From Branchiostoma floridae (Eukaryota > Chordata > Leptocardii > Amphioxiformes > Branchiostomatidae), in the NCBI RefSeq assembly GCF_000003815.2, contig NC_049985.1, positions 17,541,935 to 17,586,605 of the forward strand: a stretch of 44,671 nt of DNA. Direction: 5' to 3'. The position numbers and the translations under genes were made by a program. Each line of letters begins with the position of its first letter. Within the stretch, counting starts at the first letter, position 1. Below are positions 27,308 to 37,629 of this stretch, one piece after another. The notes below the pieces were generated by a model, which was not told the DNA's origin, made no database searches, and was given only the letters and a program-made list of their open reading frames with translations.

Positions 27308-27382
27308 CTGTGATATAGTCGTGCCTCTCGTCTTTGAGCGCGCCGACTTTAGAGGTGTTCCACAGACTGCCGTAAGCGTCCG
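27308..27382 (-). CDS. Phox2: Candidate Phox2 cassette exon (25 codons)
   Basis: The minus strand shows a strong acceptor (TTCCATTGTTTTGCAG), 75 bp without stop, and a donor ACAG|GTGATG. The candidate starts with two bases of a split codon and ends with one, so it is phase 1 at both ends, exactly the phase of Phox2 intron 1 in which it lies. Inclusion would insert ADAYGSLWNTSKVGALKDER followed by HDYIT between the N-terminal domain and the AQYKLF segment without disturbing the frame. The open frame continues only within 27288-27488. I know of no such insert in vertebrate PHOX2A/B, so this would be a lineage-specific isoform; no transcript evidence is available to me. Confidence 0.5.
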
Positions 27383-27601
27383 CTGCAAAACAATGGAACA
27401 AACAATAGCAACTCAGGTGAGGCAGACTTTCACTTTCCTGAAGGTAGGTTTCGCCAGTGATGGCATGTACATGTGCTACTGAACACACAACCTGCTGTAA
27501 ACAGGTTTACCTGGCGAACTCAGGACAAATCTGCTACAACAAACAGATATCCCTGAACAGGCGCACAGCGGCGTTTATGGCTAGAACTACATCGAAGATA
27601 A

Positions 27602-27744
27602 GGTTCAGTTCCGGCTGTTTTGGACGTGTTTTAGGCGTGATAGGCTTTCTATTTTGCACCGCAATCATAAAGAAAGTTGTACAAAATAGAAAGCCCGACA
27701 ACAAAACGCCTAAAACGCGCGTCAAAAACAGCGGGACCCGAACC
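27602..27744. mobile_element. Long-hairpin MITE (GGTTCRG..GGCTTTCTATTTTG)
   Basis: The arms GGTTCAGTTCCGGCTGTTTT and GGTTCGGGTCCCGCTGTTTT (right arm reverse-complemented) continue with TTTTAGGCG and GGCTTTCTATTTTG on both sides, leaving a ~30-bp loop. Partial relatives occur at about 25390-25530, 31425-31510 and next to the first gap (37590-37629). Frames 27457-27765 and 27534-27725 are translations of the two arms. Confidence 0.85.
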
Positions 27745-27999
27745 TTTGCTTGGAGGGTAAGCTAGAGCACTATGGAATGTGAAATAAATGCACAATGTAA
27801 AGGAACGACATAAGAAGCGCGATAGATAAAGACATTTTCTAAAATGGTCAAGCATAAAAAGGGTGCAGTCAACATTGCCATACGTAGGAAATAGCCCTTA
27901 AACTAGCTGCAAATATGGAGAAACGATGGTACAAAACGATGGTACAAAACAGTTGTCAAAGCCGGCACTATCAAAATTAAGACTAGTACACGCGACCAG

Positions 28000-29590
28000 C
28001 ACAATCTGTAGCCGTTTTGCGCCGTTCTAGCTACAATTTCAGCAAGTGTAGCAATATGCATACACACAAATCACAGACGCAAAATAACGAATCATCAAAA
28101 TGTGTTGCCAAATGTGTTCCACAACATCACAGGAAAATATCCACAGAAGGCAGAAGTAGCCGCTTAAGAAGACGTAGAAACATTGAGGGTAGCGGGAATC
28201 TCCCCGGTCTGGCGGGAGGTTTTCACATGAAGACCCGCCTGTTTCTCATTGCGGCACCGGTAAAACTTCGCGGTGGCTTTAAACGTGGGATAGTTTCTAA
28301 AAACTGTCGCATGGAAACAGTTAGGACATCTGACTTTTTTTGTAATTTTTTGTGCAAATATGGATACATGTTCATGTTGAGATCGACACCAATCCGAAGC
28401 CAGGGCGAAGGTAAGAGAGAAAAATGGAGCAGACGGCGTGGGCTGTCAGTAATACAATTGAATTATAAATATCATCGCTGTGAGGTTGGAATATTTTCTA
28501 ATAGGGTCGCCTCATGTACAAGAAAATTTCTATTTCGTTTAATGTGTCGAAAAGAAATAATATTGTATAGTTCTATGAAAATGAAGATAGCACGCAGGTA
28601 AGAAATAAAAGATGTGGATGCTGACTGTGGATGTCCATCAGTAATACAGTTATAGAGACAAGCGGTAGAATTGTCTATAATTGTCTGATGCGGTCGCCTT
28701 CAGGACTATGAAAAGAAGTTCGGAAATTTTTCTTTTACAAATGAATCTATCCCTATCAAACTTACACAAATCTGAAGGTAGAACGCGAAGAAGAAAGAAC
28801 AGGTGCGGAGTAGAGAGTATACAACATGTCCATCAGAAATACAGTCACAGATATGCACACGGCGGAGTTGAGTCTGACTACACTACATGCACCGATCACC
28901 CGTAGCGTACTTTACACATCCTGGCGACGAGATTCAAAGTACTTTACCATCCAAATATAGGGTTACTTTCTTAGTTATCAGTCATATTGGGAGGCAGTCG
29001 TTCCTACTTTTTTGACCCACGTTTTCTGTCTTCTTATTCCGTTGAAAAAGTACTTATATGTCCCAGCTACATGCGCCATGTCTAAACGGCCGTTATGCGC
29101 ATGTAAAAATTAAAACTACATCAGATTCTACAAGATTCGCAAATCCGGCTAAAATGTTCCGGAGAATTCGGATAAAAGGGGTGTATTCTGTCGGTAGGAC
29201 GGTCTGACTTCTTGCCACAGTTTGCTTTCCTCTAAAGATCTTTCAAATCAGTAAGACAGGCGATTTTCCCGTTAGAAGACTTTGAGAAAAGCGCAGCGGA
29301 AGGAACTGGGAGGTTGGGGACAGTTGTGGCGATTCTTCCCGCCCAAAACTAAAATCCCTTTCCTTCTCTTTGTGCGGAAAATCTCCGGCGGTATGAGCGG
29401 TAAAAATCATAGTTTGTGTACTGTGATTGAGTTACAAGAGCAAGTTAAGTTTGTTCATAACTTAATAACATTATATCCGATTTCCAACGCCTTATCTTCC
29501 GACAAATTTCATTACCCAGCAACACAAACGAAATAACCTCCATAACCGTCTGAAATCCGCGGAAAACTTCATTTCCTCGTCGGGCCGGTT
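28000..29590. other. Phox2 intron 1, 5' part: diverged repeats, otherwise unassigned
   Basis: Between about 28410 and 28870 three loosely similar blocks share GTC(C)ATCAGTAATACAG, CGGTCGCCT and AAGAAAGAA-type words. A 194-residue frame (28017-28601) has no family signature and is basic throughout. Near 29392-29400 there is CCGGCGGTATGAG in a moderately GC-rich stretch. No additional phase-1 exon was found. Confidence 0.3.
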
Positions 29591-29638
29591 GTGGAGAGTT
29601 TACCTGGTGTGTGCGTGCGTGTGTGCGGCGGAGCTTAC

Positions 29639-29882
29639 CTGGTGTGTACGGAGTCGGCTGGTGGTGCGGGTCCCGCATCGACGGTAGCGTGCAGTTGGCG
29701 GCGGCGGGGCCGGGCGGACAGGTGGTCGGGAAGGAGTGGTTCCGTATCGGGGAGTACTGGTAGCCCTGCGAGCCCTGCAGCTGCGTGCAGGAGGAGAAGT
29801 CCGGGTAGGAGCTGGTGATGGAAGGGTCGATGTTGCTCATGCAGGAGTCGTACAGGGACGTGTTCAGGTACGGGTACTCCAT
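29639..29882 (-). CDS. Phox2: Phox2 exon 1 (N-terminus)
   Basis: The exon encodes 81 residues plus one base, from MEYPYLNTSLYDSCMSNIDP to PTPYTP, ending CCAG|GTAAGC. The start methionine is chosen because MEYxYLNxSxYxSC aligns with the beginning of vertebrate PHOX2A/B. An in-frame upstream ATG at 29946-29948 would add 22 residues without similarity. Conserved words further on are YPDFSSC, YQYSPIR and LPSMRDPH. Total protein length over the four exons is 280 residues, close to human PHOX2A (284). The donor is echoed 35 bp downstream (ACCAG|GTAAAC); use of that second donor would shift the frame. Confidence 0.95.
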
Positions 29883-30047
29883 GGTGGGACGGAGAGTTTT
29901 GGTTACTTCTGTCGGTGGGAAAGTTTGGCGTGTGTGTGAGTGTACCACGGCTGTGTGGAGTGTGATATAGGGGTGTGTTCAGCCCCGCTCGGGCCGGTGT
30001 CGCGCGCCTGTTGCAGCCGGGAGGCGGGATCGATGGACCACATGTAA

Positions 30048-30055
30048 TATTTATA
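30048..30055 (-). promoter_or_regulatory. Phox2: TATA-like box upstream of Phox2
   Basis: The minus strand reads TATAAATA about 165 bp before the start codon, followed after roughly 15-60 bp by GC-rich DNA suitable for a transcription start near 30015-30025. A CATGTG E-box-like word lies next to it (30039-30045). Position and composition support a promoter; the start site is inferred. Confidence 0.5.
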
Positions 30056-30377
30056 ATTTGTTTACTCCGGCTGCCATCTGCGATGCGACACCGGCGGGAC
30101 AGACCACTGCAGCCGCGGGGGGCGCAGCATGCACGGGTTCATGTTTGGATTTACTGAGATTCCTGACAACATACCAGGCTTGGAGAACTTACAACTGTGT
30201 AGGTCCTTGGCCGGGACATTGAGGCGAAGTTTTACTATTTTGCCAACAGTTAAATGTGGGCAGATAGAAACTAGCTAGACAATGCTACAGTCGGCGTTTT
30301 CTACAACAAAACCACACCCACCGTCGTACGATTTGATCATGTAGGAATGTTCGAGCAGACTGCGAAAGAACGAACTA

Positions 30378-30551
30378 GTCTCCAAGCAGACCCATCGGTG
30401 CCTTAGAGATAATATATTAAAGCTGGCAAAGGAGTATAGCCGGCCAAAGGGAGATAGCCGGCTAAGGGAGTCAAACGGGCACCGGAGCCATACTAAGTCC
30501 CTGGCCAGCTTTGATACTATCTCTAAGGCACCGTTGGGTCTGCTTGGAGAC
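30378..30551. mobile_element. MITE with GTCTCCAAGCAGA ends (copy 1)
   Basis: GTCTCCAAGCAGACCCATCG plus GTGCCTTAGAGATA on the left is inverted at the right as TATCTCTAAGGCACC plus GTTGGGTCTGCTTGGAGAC. The interior holds AGCCGGC words. A second copy lies at 39988-40103. Confidence 0.85.
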
Positions 30552-30864
30552 TTAGAACGAACCGCTGACAGGGGCATGTGAAAGCCTTTTCCGTTATTTT
30601 GTACGATGCTCGGTGATGTGAGAGTTTTAATGTTGATGTTCCAGTTTAGCATTAGTGTTTTTATATTCCAGGATAGACAGTTTGAGTTAGAGTGGAATGT
30701 AAAAGTGAGCTCGAACAAGTTTAGCTCACTGAAGAGCTGCTCTTTTACTAGTGGTGACAGAGAAGACTGATGATATGTACAGTATTTATGGTCCATTGTA
30801 CCGGAGAATGCTCTTTTCGTCAAGCACAATGAACAGTGCACCACGGCTTTACGTCCCGTCCTAA

Positions 30865-31098
30865 TACCCCTGTCACATTTGGCGAAAATCGATCGGACGA
30901 CGATTCTGCGGCAATCGACCGAGCCTCGCTTATAACTTTATTGCACAACAATTGTACAAGGTACAAAGTATGGCTTAAATGTGACAGGAACGGTTTTCAG
31001 GTGAAAAATACGCGCAACCCTCTGTCTTTCTGTCGATCTTAAATATGGCCGATCTTCCATCGATACGCCCGAAGATCGTAGATAATGTGACAGGGGTA
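30865..31098. mobile_element. PIF/Harbinger-like MITE with TAA target duplication
   Basis: The ends TACCCCTGTCACATT and AATGTGACAGGGGTA are 15-bp terminal inverted repeats, flanked by TAA on both sides (30862-30864 and 31099-31101). The empty SINE copy near 38590 has a single TAA at this point. Three-base T(A/T)A targets are typical of PIF/Harbinger elements. Confidence 0.8.
30928..30975 (-). mobile_element. LINE 3'-end fragment nested in the MITE
   Basis: AACTTTATTGCACAACAATT followed by GTACAAGGTACAAAGTATGG nearly repeats 44062-44100, the 3' end of the minus-strand LINE at the right edge of the window. Only about 48 bp are present, an extreme 5' truncation. Confidence 0.65.
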
Positions 31099-31564
31099 TA
31101 ATGACTGTAACCCTTTCCAGTAGCGTGCATGTCGGGTGAGCGACAAAGCCAGGAGGTTAGACCTCACAGCTTCTTGGTCCAGAGGCGGGCCGCTAACCAC
31201 TGTACTGTTACTAAGAGGTTGCCAGTGTTGGCCTGTTGTGTATAATGTAGTCCTACCGGACTGACTACGCTGGCTGGTACAGGGAGAATAATTTGCCAGG
31301 AAAGTTTAGAAAAATGAACCTTATCGTGGACTGACTCCTTTGGCTAATTTCCCAATATTTGTACCGAATTCTACGATCCCCGCACCCCCGTGGGAAGGCC
31401 TGGTGGAGTCGGCTACTCTCCAAGCAGAGGTTAGGCTCCGACTGTTTTTTATAACGCTTTTTTAGTGTTTTTTATCGGGCTTTCTATTTTGTATTGTATC
31501 TTGTATTGTCAAAACCTAACCTCCCACGAGCCAGGGAGTGGCCTATTGTGTATAATGTACATAC

Positions 31565-31606
31565 GCCACGTGCCAGAGTATGTAATATACATCTGGCACG
31601 TGCCAC
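31565..31606. repeat. Palindrome with two CACGTG E-boxes
   Basis: CCACGTGCCAGA and TCTGGCACGTG face each other across a 14-bp, itself nearly palindromic, spacer (GTATGTAATATACA). A third GCACGTGCCAG occurs at 31741. The function is unknown; it could be a small foldback repeat. Confidence 0.7.
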
Positions 31607-31612
31607 TAATTA

Positions 31613-31828
31613 CTACAAAACGATGGGGCGGATTTCTGCCAGCCGGGTGACAATCATATCAAAATCCCCCACCCCTGGGACGTTCCCCATCCCCTGGGAC
31701 GCCACCTTGCCCCCGGGGCGGACGGCCAGACGGCAGGCCGCACGTGCCAGCGGGATGGGCCGCTTTGTTACAGGCACTTTGTTAAGTACTTGTTTATCTA
31801 TTATACTAGAAGGCTCAGAAAGGAACAA
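31613..31828 (-). pseudogene. GC-rich coding-like fragment, origin unknown
   Basis: A 71-codon frame includes VTKRPIPLARAACRLAVRPG and VASQGMGNVPGVGDFDMIVT. Composition differs sharply from the AT-rich flanks and reads like protein, perhaps a captured piece of a transposon or host exon. There are no convincing splice sites and no family is recognised. Confidence 0.25.
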
Positions 31829-32009
31829 TCAAATAGTCCCAACGCAGGATTGAGGTCTTCAAACTTTTGCTTTCCGTTGAAACTATTGTGGAGCGGAACT
31901 CGTTGTTACCAAGTACAGTAGGGGAATTCTTACTAAATAGCTCTAACAACGCTAGATGTGAACAAAGTTAGGTGTGACACACACTGCTTATGGCCAACCG
32001 TCGGGTGCC

Positions 32010-32220
32010 GACGACACACACATACACACACACACACACATGCACAAACACACACACGTACACATACACACAAATACAAACACACACACACATATAGACA
32101 GAGAAATACACAAACACAGAGATGCAGACAGACACACAAACAAACAGACACGCACAGAGATAGATACACACACATACACATAACTACAGCCATAGATACG
32201 CTGAGACACACACACAGACG
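32010..32220. repeat. (CA)n-rich microsatellite block
   Basis: Imperfect CA repeats interspersed with ACA, AGA and TACA words over about 200 bp. The six open frames here are low-complexity translations. Confidence 0.95.
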
Positions 32221-32454
32221 GCCAGACTAGCCAAGAACAAGTTTTGCTCCCCCTGGGAAGAAGTAGAGAAGGCAGCGGTACCCAGGGTTCACCGCTCATG
32301 GCCGATGGAACGCGGGTCCACTTAAAACAATTTGCACCAAATGCAATAAGTCAAGTAAGTCATGTCAATAAGTCGGCTCTCCGCGCACGGTGAGATATAT
32401 GGCACCCCGGCCTCCAGGAGAGCACAGAGCGCGCCGAGTCGATTCTAACGTGAT

Positions 32455-32566
32455 TTGCCGTGAGATGTTAGTTCGGCGGCCAAGGTTAGGGCGTGAGATG
32501 TTAGTCCGGCGGCCAAGGTTAGGGAAGGTCTGAGATGTTCGTCCGGCGGCCAAGGTTAGGGAACGT
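32455..32566 (+). repeat. ~40-bp tandem repeat
   Basis: Three units of GAGATGTTAGTCCGGCGGCC followed by AAGGTTAGGG, with a variable 4-10 bp linker. Confidence 0.9.
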
Positions 32567-32642
32567 CTTAGAAAGCTGCCGGATTATGAATGGATCAACA
32601 GATCTTATTTTGTTGATTCACTGGCGAAGAGACTAAAGTGAT

Positions 32643-32995
32643 GTTGTCTCCTAAGTGTAAAGGTTTTTATAGCGTCCCAGCTACAGGTATTAGTTTGATG
32701 TCCAGATGTCGATGGATAAAGATGTATATTATCATTTTTCCCTCAGCCCCAGCCCAGAATTATGTATAGCTGGACACTTGTGAAATGGATGCACAGAGGG
32801 AGACACTTGAACATTGTGATGTTGTCTCCTAAGTGTAAAAGGTTTTTATAGCGTCCCAGCTTCAGTATTAGTTTGAGGTCGATGGACTACAGATGTAGAT
32901 TATACTTCTTTCCTCATCTCCAGCCCAGAATTATGTATAGCTGGACACTTGTGAAATGGGTGTACAGATGGAGACAATTAGGCTTGAATCCACGA
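32643..32995 (+). repeat. ~178-bp tandem duplication
   Basis: Both copies (from 32643 and from 32821) start GTTGTCTCCTAAGTGTAAA and share TTTTTATAGCGTCCCAGCT, AGCCCAGAATTATGTATAGC and TGGACACTTGTGAAATGG. Divergence is around ten percent by eye. No coding potential. Confidence 0.85.
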
Positions 32996-33273
32996 CTTCA
33001 ACCTCGAACATTGTCCCTACGTCTGCCCGTTTGCACCAATAGTTCTACAGTCATAACGTTACGTGTAGCACAGGATTCGATGGCTTTCCACGCTTTGTTC
33101 TATCTTTTGTAAGAATGAAGGAAGGAATTCTACAGTCAAAATGGTAAAATGTATGACAGCAATAACTCAGCAATCAACATGATATCATAATACTCGTCTA
33201 TTCTAGAAACCATGACTTCGGGAATATGGACGCGTGTGGGTAGGATTACACGTACTCTTCAGTGCCTGCGAGT

Positions 33274-33332
33274 GTATCTGTATCTGTATCTATATAGCCG
33301 GTATAACCGCCCTTCGGCGTAACACACCAGCT
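33274..33332 (+). repeat. 59-bp perfect inverted repeat, left arm
   Basis: This 59-bp sequence, starting with TATCTGTATCTGTATC, then ATATAGCCGGTATAACCGCC and ending GTAACACACCAGCT, is present without mismatch in reverse orientation at 36124-36182. Confidence 0.9.
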
Positions 33333-33884
33333 AGTGTCTCGCCCGCCTAAAGTCACAGGAAAATAGCGGCACGCTCTGCACAGATGCTGTTGCTTTTCCG
33401 CATCCTTTTGGTAAAATGAGCAAAGAACAGTGGTGACGTAGTCCTTTGTTCAGCCCGTGCTACGGACAGTGCATCTGCATGTTCACTTCAAGCTGGGTAT
33501 AAATGTGGTCTTGATAAACCATATAATGTTTGTCCATATAATAACCGTCCCAATCATTACTTTTTATTCGCCAGTTCAGCCTGTGTTAGTGATAGTGTAC
33601 GGACATGTATATTTGAGAAAACTATTGTATATGTTTTATTCGCAAGGCTCGGTATGTTTCATACGTATTGACACAGCCGCAATGAACCAATTTCCTTACT
33701 TTATGTATTGCTTTCTGTCCATTGGTTTGGCGGAGATACAGACACCAAGGGTGCACAACTGGCGTTACATTGCATACATCGATGTGACTTGGATCTATGA
33801 CACAAATGACGGGTATGTGGAAAGTGAACATATGTGATATACCAAATGTTAGATGGAAGAGTTGCCGTTGAATGGACTGTATGA

Positions 33885-34100
33885 CTTTGGTTTGGTTTGG
33901 TTTATTTAGATCTCCATTAGTGAAATACACTAGTCTTCCTGGAGTCCACATTAAAACAATACAGAAATAGTAGCAACAGAAATGTACAAATAATACAAAT
34001 TATAACTTTGAAATAACAGAAAGCAAATATATGGTAAATTGATAATCAGTGATTTACATACTTAGCCAAATTGAATTGTCAATATTGTACATAACTTGTT
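33885..34100 (-). mobile_element. LINE 3' end with (AAACC)n tail, minus strand
   Basis: On the minus strand ACTCCAGGAAGACTAGTGTA and TTCACTAATGGAGATCTAAA are followed by AAACCAAACCAAACCAAA. The structured 3' end plus pentamer tail is typical of CR1/L2-type LINEs. The 5' limit is uncertain. Confidence 0.6.
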
Positions 34101-34659
34101 TTGATGAACCCACCGTTACGCTGTGTTCCGTCCGCCTGTGTGGCGATTCTTTCGATGACAGAAAGGAGAATAGATTTCGTGGGATAAGCATATGTACGTT
34201 TACATGCTAAACTTCCGCGTTAAACACATTGTTAATGCGACTTTAGATAGAGGCTATTTGATCAGCGGTTTATGAAGTAACCGTTTCGGAGAACATCTAA
34301 ACGGTTTAGATCTTTCTCACTCCAGAAATGTAATCAATTGATGACTGAATCGGCTGGATTTCCTTTTTCAATGTGAGCCGGGTCTTAGTTGAGGAGTGCC
34401 ACAGAAGTCAGCAACGGTGGCTCAGGATTGCTTTGCGCATGTTCTGCACGACATTTTGCACTGTAGCTGGTACATCTTATAATGTATCTAATATCTCAAA
34501 TCTCGGCTAATTATGGGAATTGATGGACACCTTTATTGTTTTATGTTGCCCAGGTAGGCAAGTACTGGTCACGAACAAAGACATGCTTACCAACAGTCAC
34601 AATAATACGACACACTGTGTTTGTCGTCTTATTGCTTCTCGGTAATGGTGGGAACGTAG

Positions 34660-35150
34660 GATCGTGTATAAGGCTTATATAGTTTCTATCGTCTGTTTAC
34701 CAAAACGCCGCGAAGAACATAAATTTCCAGTGGTGCCCATATCTCAAATGCCTGCCTTAGTACAGGTCACCACATAGGTACGAGTATGAGTACCATGTAG
34801 CTATATTGGTTCCACTTCTTTTCGTTGCTTGGCGAGGATGAAACTATCTCTTTTGCGCAAACTTATAGGATGGGGTCATATAGTTTCCATACTTGGTTTA
34901 CCAAAACGCAGAAGTGACATAAATTTCCAGTGTTGCCCATCTTTTGCCGAATGAGGGTCAAGTTTCTGAAATGTCTGCCTTAGTACAGACCATGTGCAAT
35001 ATAAAGATGTCACTGGTACGGATCCAACATATAGAACTGTAGGGTCGCGTCGTTTTCTCAAACCACATGAGGAACATAAATCTCCAGTAGTGCCCATATC
35101 TTACCAAACGACGGACAAGTTCCTGAAATGTCGCCCTGCCCGATGACCAG
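34660..35150 (+). repeat. Three diverged ~190-bp direct repeats
   Basis: Blocks at about 34675-34770, 34870-34990 and 35035-35145 share TATAGTTTC, TTTACCAAAACGC, ACATAAATTTCCAGTG, TGCCCATCT and TCTGAAATGTC, then GCCTTAGTACAG in the first two. Reading frames on the minus strand follow the repeat. Confidence 0.7.
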
Positions 35151-35429
35151 GGGGCAGAGGTCATGGCTGAATAGGGCAGAGAATCGCAATTACCCAAACA
35201 AGTACTCCGAGCAGAGATTTCCAAGTACTCCACACGGACCTACATCTGTATGCGCGTGGTGCGGCCTGCGGAGAGTAATTGATTTCTGGAACCATTAGGC
35301 GTTTTAGCAAAATTAGAGCGCTGCTCTGGACCAGATAATTCGGCAGATACCGCCGATTTGCGCCGTAATTCCTCATTAGGGCGAGCTTTTGTGTTGATGT
35401 GGAAAAACGCGGAGGCAGTGATGCATTCT

Positions 35430-35915
35430 CATTGCTGCAGCTTTCAATGGACACCGTGAACTGCAGACATGTCCCGTTGTTATCAGGTCTAAATCCTATA
35501 TCAACCTACAGGGGTCAATTTCTTTGTACGTCACTTCTAAAACGAGACGGAATCATCCATATACGATGATAATGTAAATCAAATACAGTTGTTGATACTT
35601 TTTTCCAGCTTGTTATGCAATATAGCTTAGACTGGCAGCATTGTTGCCTGGTAGTTATTGCCATACATTGTACCATGTGCGATCGTCAAACAATAAAATC
35701 CATTGTGTATATGGCTTTTCAGTGTTTATATACAAACAAGTATCCGCACCAGTTGATGCCGTTTTCAATGTACACCGTGTACTGCAGACATTTCCCTATA
35801 CTGGTATCAGGACCAATTGTAGATAAATGTCAATTTCTCTGGGCTTCATTGTAAAATGAGACCAAATCATCCATATATGATGATTATGTAACTCATATAC
35901 TGTCATTGATGATAT
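35430..35915 (+). repeat. Diverged ~165-bp direct duplication
   Basis: Copies at 35440-35600 and 35755-35912 share TTTCAATGGACACCGTG, ACTGCAGACAT, TATCAGG, GTCAATTTCTTTG, AATCATCCATATA and GATGATAATGTAA with moderate substitutions. Confidence 0.7.
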
Positions 35916-36123
35916 TTCGTAGTTGTATATGTAATATACATTATTACGTGTAATATACAGTATTACCTTGATAGCATTGTTGTTCCTGTACCATAGTACC
36001 GTACAGTAGGGGCGTCTTCTCTGGATAGTTTCAGAGAACACTTGCATATAGATGTGCAAAAAATAGGTGTGATGAGTCGTTCAGTGTAATATAACCAGCT
36101 GCTGCCGCGCCGCGTGCCTGCGA

Positions 36124-36182
36124 AGCTGGTGTGTTACGCCGAAGGGCGGTTATACCGGCTATATAGATACAGATACAGATAC
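36124..36182 (-). repeat. 59-bp perfect inverted repeat, right arm
   Basis: The exact reverse complement of 33274-33332, about 2.8 kb away. Confidence 0.9.
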
Positions 36183-37629
36183 CATACATTGTACCGTTTA
36201 ATAAGTTCATTCATTCGTATGATAACGACTTTATCGGTGTATTTATATCAAAAACATCAAGTAAGGTAGGTAGGCATCCTTCGGTCTTTACAGATGATGG
36301 TAGCGCTCAAGTAAAGTATCGAAGTATATATATATAGCATCTCTACCGAGAACACAGCAAAAGATTCTTCGTCAGGCGTGCATAGAGTAAACCATGGCTT
36401 TCAACCATGTTATTATAACACCGTCATCTCCACATTAGAATGTATGTATGGCTGTTTAATTTCACCACGAGAGAGCACAATACAATAGACAAAAGTAATT
36501 CAGGGGAGTCGAAATGACATCTCCAATTTTAACAATCAGTATCATTTAGCTACAATGCATCAGTCCCGTGGTTGGAAGTACTAAATCTTTATGTTTGTCT
36601 CAGCAGGAGTTGAACTTTTTAGAACGGAACTTGTTGACGACACCGAACATGTTGTACTAAAAAAACTATTCTCAACGCTGAGAATCATACTTTTTCATAC
36701 TCGTGTTTCGAACAGCTCCTCATCAGTACAGAATGTTCAGCCCACAAAACTTCTCACATTGCGCCAACAGCATGTGAAAACGAACTAATGTGTGTATATT
36801 ATATTGACAGCTAGTTCTACAATGCTCTATTGCTACATTCAAGCAACATCAAAAGTTGTCAGTTCGTTAATTTCAGCTGATCGCAAGAAAATGCTGCCCT
36901 TGGGGAGCAGTAGGGTAGCCGGGGTGCAGTCCACCGCAGTTATACGGCCTCTCCCAATTCGGTAACCTGGTGTCCAGCCTACCGTGGATTAACCATGCTG
37001 TCTACGGGGCAGAAGAAGCTCTCTGCCGCCAGAGTAACCTGTCGCATCCGGTAGGAATTTCACGCAATGGAAGCCGGTAACTACACGCAACCCCGTGAAG
37101 TCTCCCCCGGCGTGCGCTAACGAAATGGGAGGGAGAGCTTCACTCCCAACACCGTAGAGATAGCGGTGAGCTCCCGATACTCTTTTCAATTGGTTTAAGT
37201 GAAAGTTTAAAGCCCCGTTTACAAATCAAGAATTCAGCTCGGCCGACTTGTCAGCGAGCTCCAAATGGGCATTTTCGGCCGGAGTATGACCGGCGTTTGG
37301 GCGATTACGCGGGCTTCGGGCGACTTTTAACAGCTCGTCCGTTGGGATTTAAACCTCCGTGGGATGTCAGTTGTGCACCAAAAAAGCAGGAAAGACAATG
37401 ACTTGAACTCTCCTGTGGGAAACACCGAGCCCCGTCCAATTTGTGACGGTGCAGATTATTTGATAAAAAGTAAAGCCGATGCTCGGGCGATGTTGAAATT
37501 CGGCGAGCTCTGACCGAGCGACAAATTCGGCCGGCGTCCGCATGAATTGTAAACCCGGCTTAAGGACGACGGTTTCAAACAATATCTTTGGTCGTTTTTA
37601 TCGGGCTTTCTATTGTGTATTGTATCTTG
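36183..37629. other. Unassigned stretch up to the first gap
   Basis: 36183-36880 is AT-rich and featureless. 36890-37190 is an abrupt GC-rich block; on the minus strand it is open (36989-37189) and resembles a retroelement leader by composition only. 37215-37560 has repeated CGGCCGA and CGGCGAGCTC words. The last bases before the gap (37590-37629) belong to the GGCTTTCTATT MITE family. Confidence 0.35.

Larger units (their letters stand above)
30785..31205 (-). mobile_element. tRNA-derived SINE, interrupted by a MITE
   Basis: The minus strand has a tRNA-like head (GTGGTTAGCGGCCCGCCTCT, with a B-box relic near GGTCTAACCTCC), then GTCGCTCACCCGACATGCAC and CTACTGGAAAGGGTTACAGT. After the MITE at 30865-31098 it continues with GGACGTAAAGCCGTGG and CACTGTTCATTGTGCTT. 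The copy at 38540-38700 has the same order without the interruption, which proves the insertion. Confidence 0.7.

Noticed and set aside
28017-28601. 194-codon plus-strand frame in Phox2 intron 1
   Set aside because: Basic, low-information product with no motif, antisense to Phox2, overlapping diverged repeats.
29883-29948. Upstream in-frame ATG of Phox2 as the true start
   Set aside because: The extra 22 residues have no similarity to PHOX2 N-termini, whereas the MEYPYLN start aligns directly.
30275-30844. 189-codon minus-strand frame
   Set aside because: It crosses the GTCTCCAAGCAGA MITE and the edge of the SINE; no family signal.
31933-32299. Several open frames with Cys/Val- or His/Thr-rich products
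   Set aside because: Translations of the CA microsatellite in all frames.
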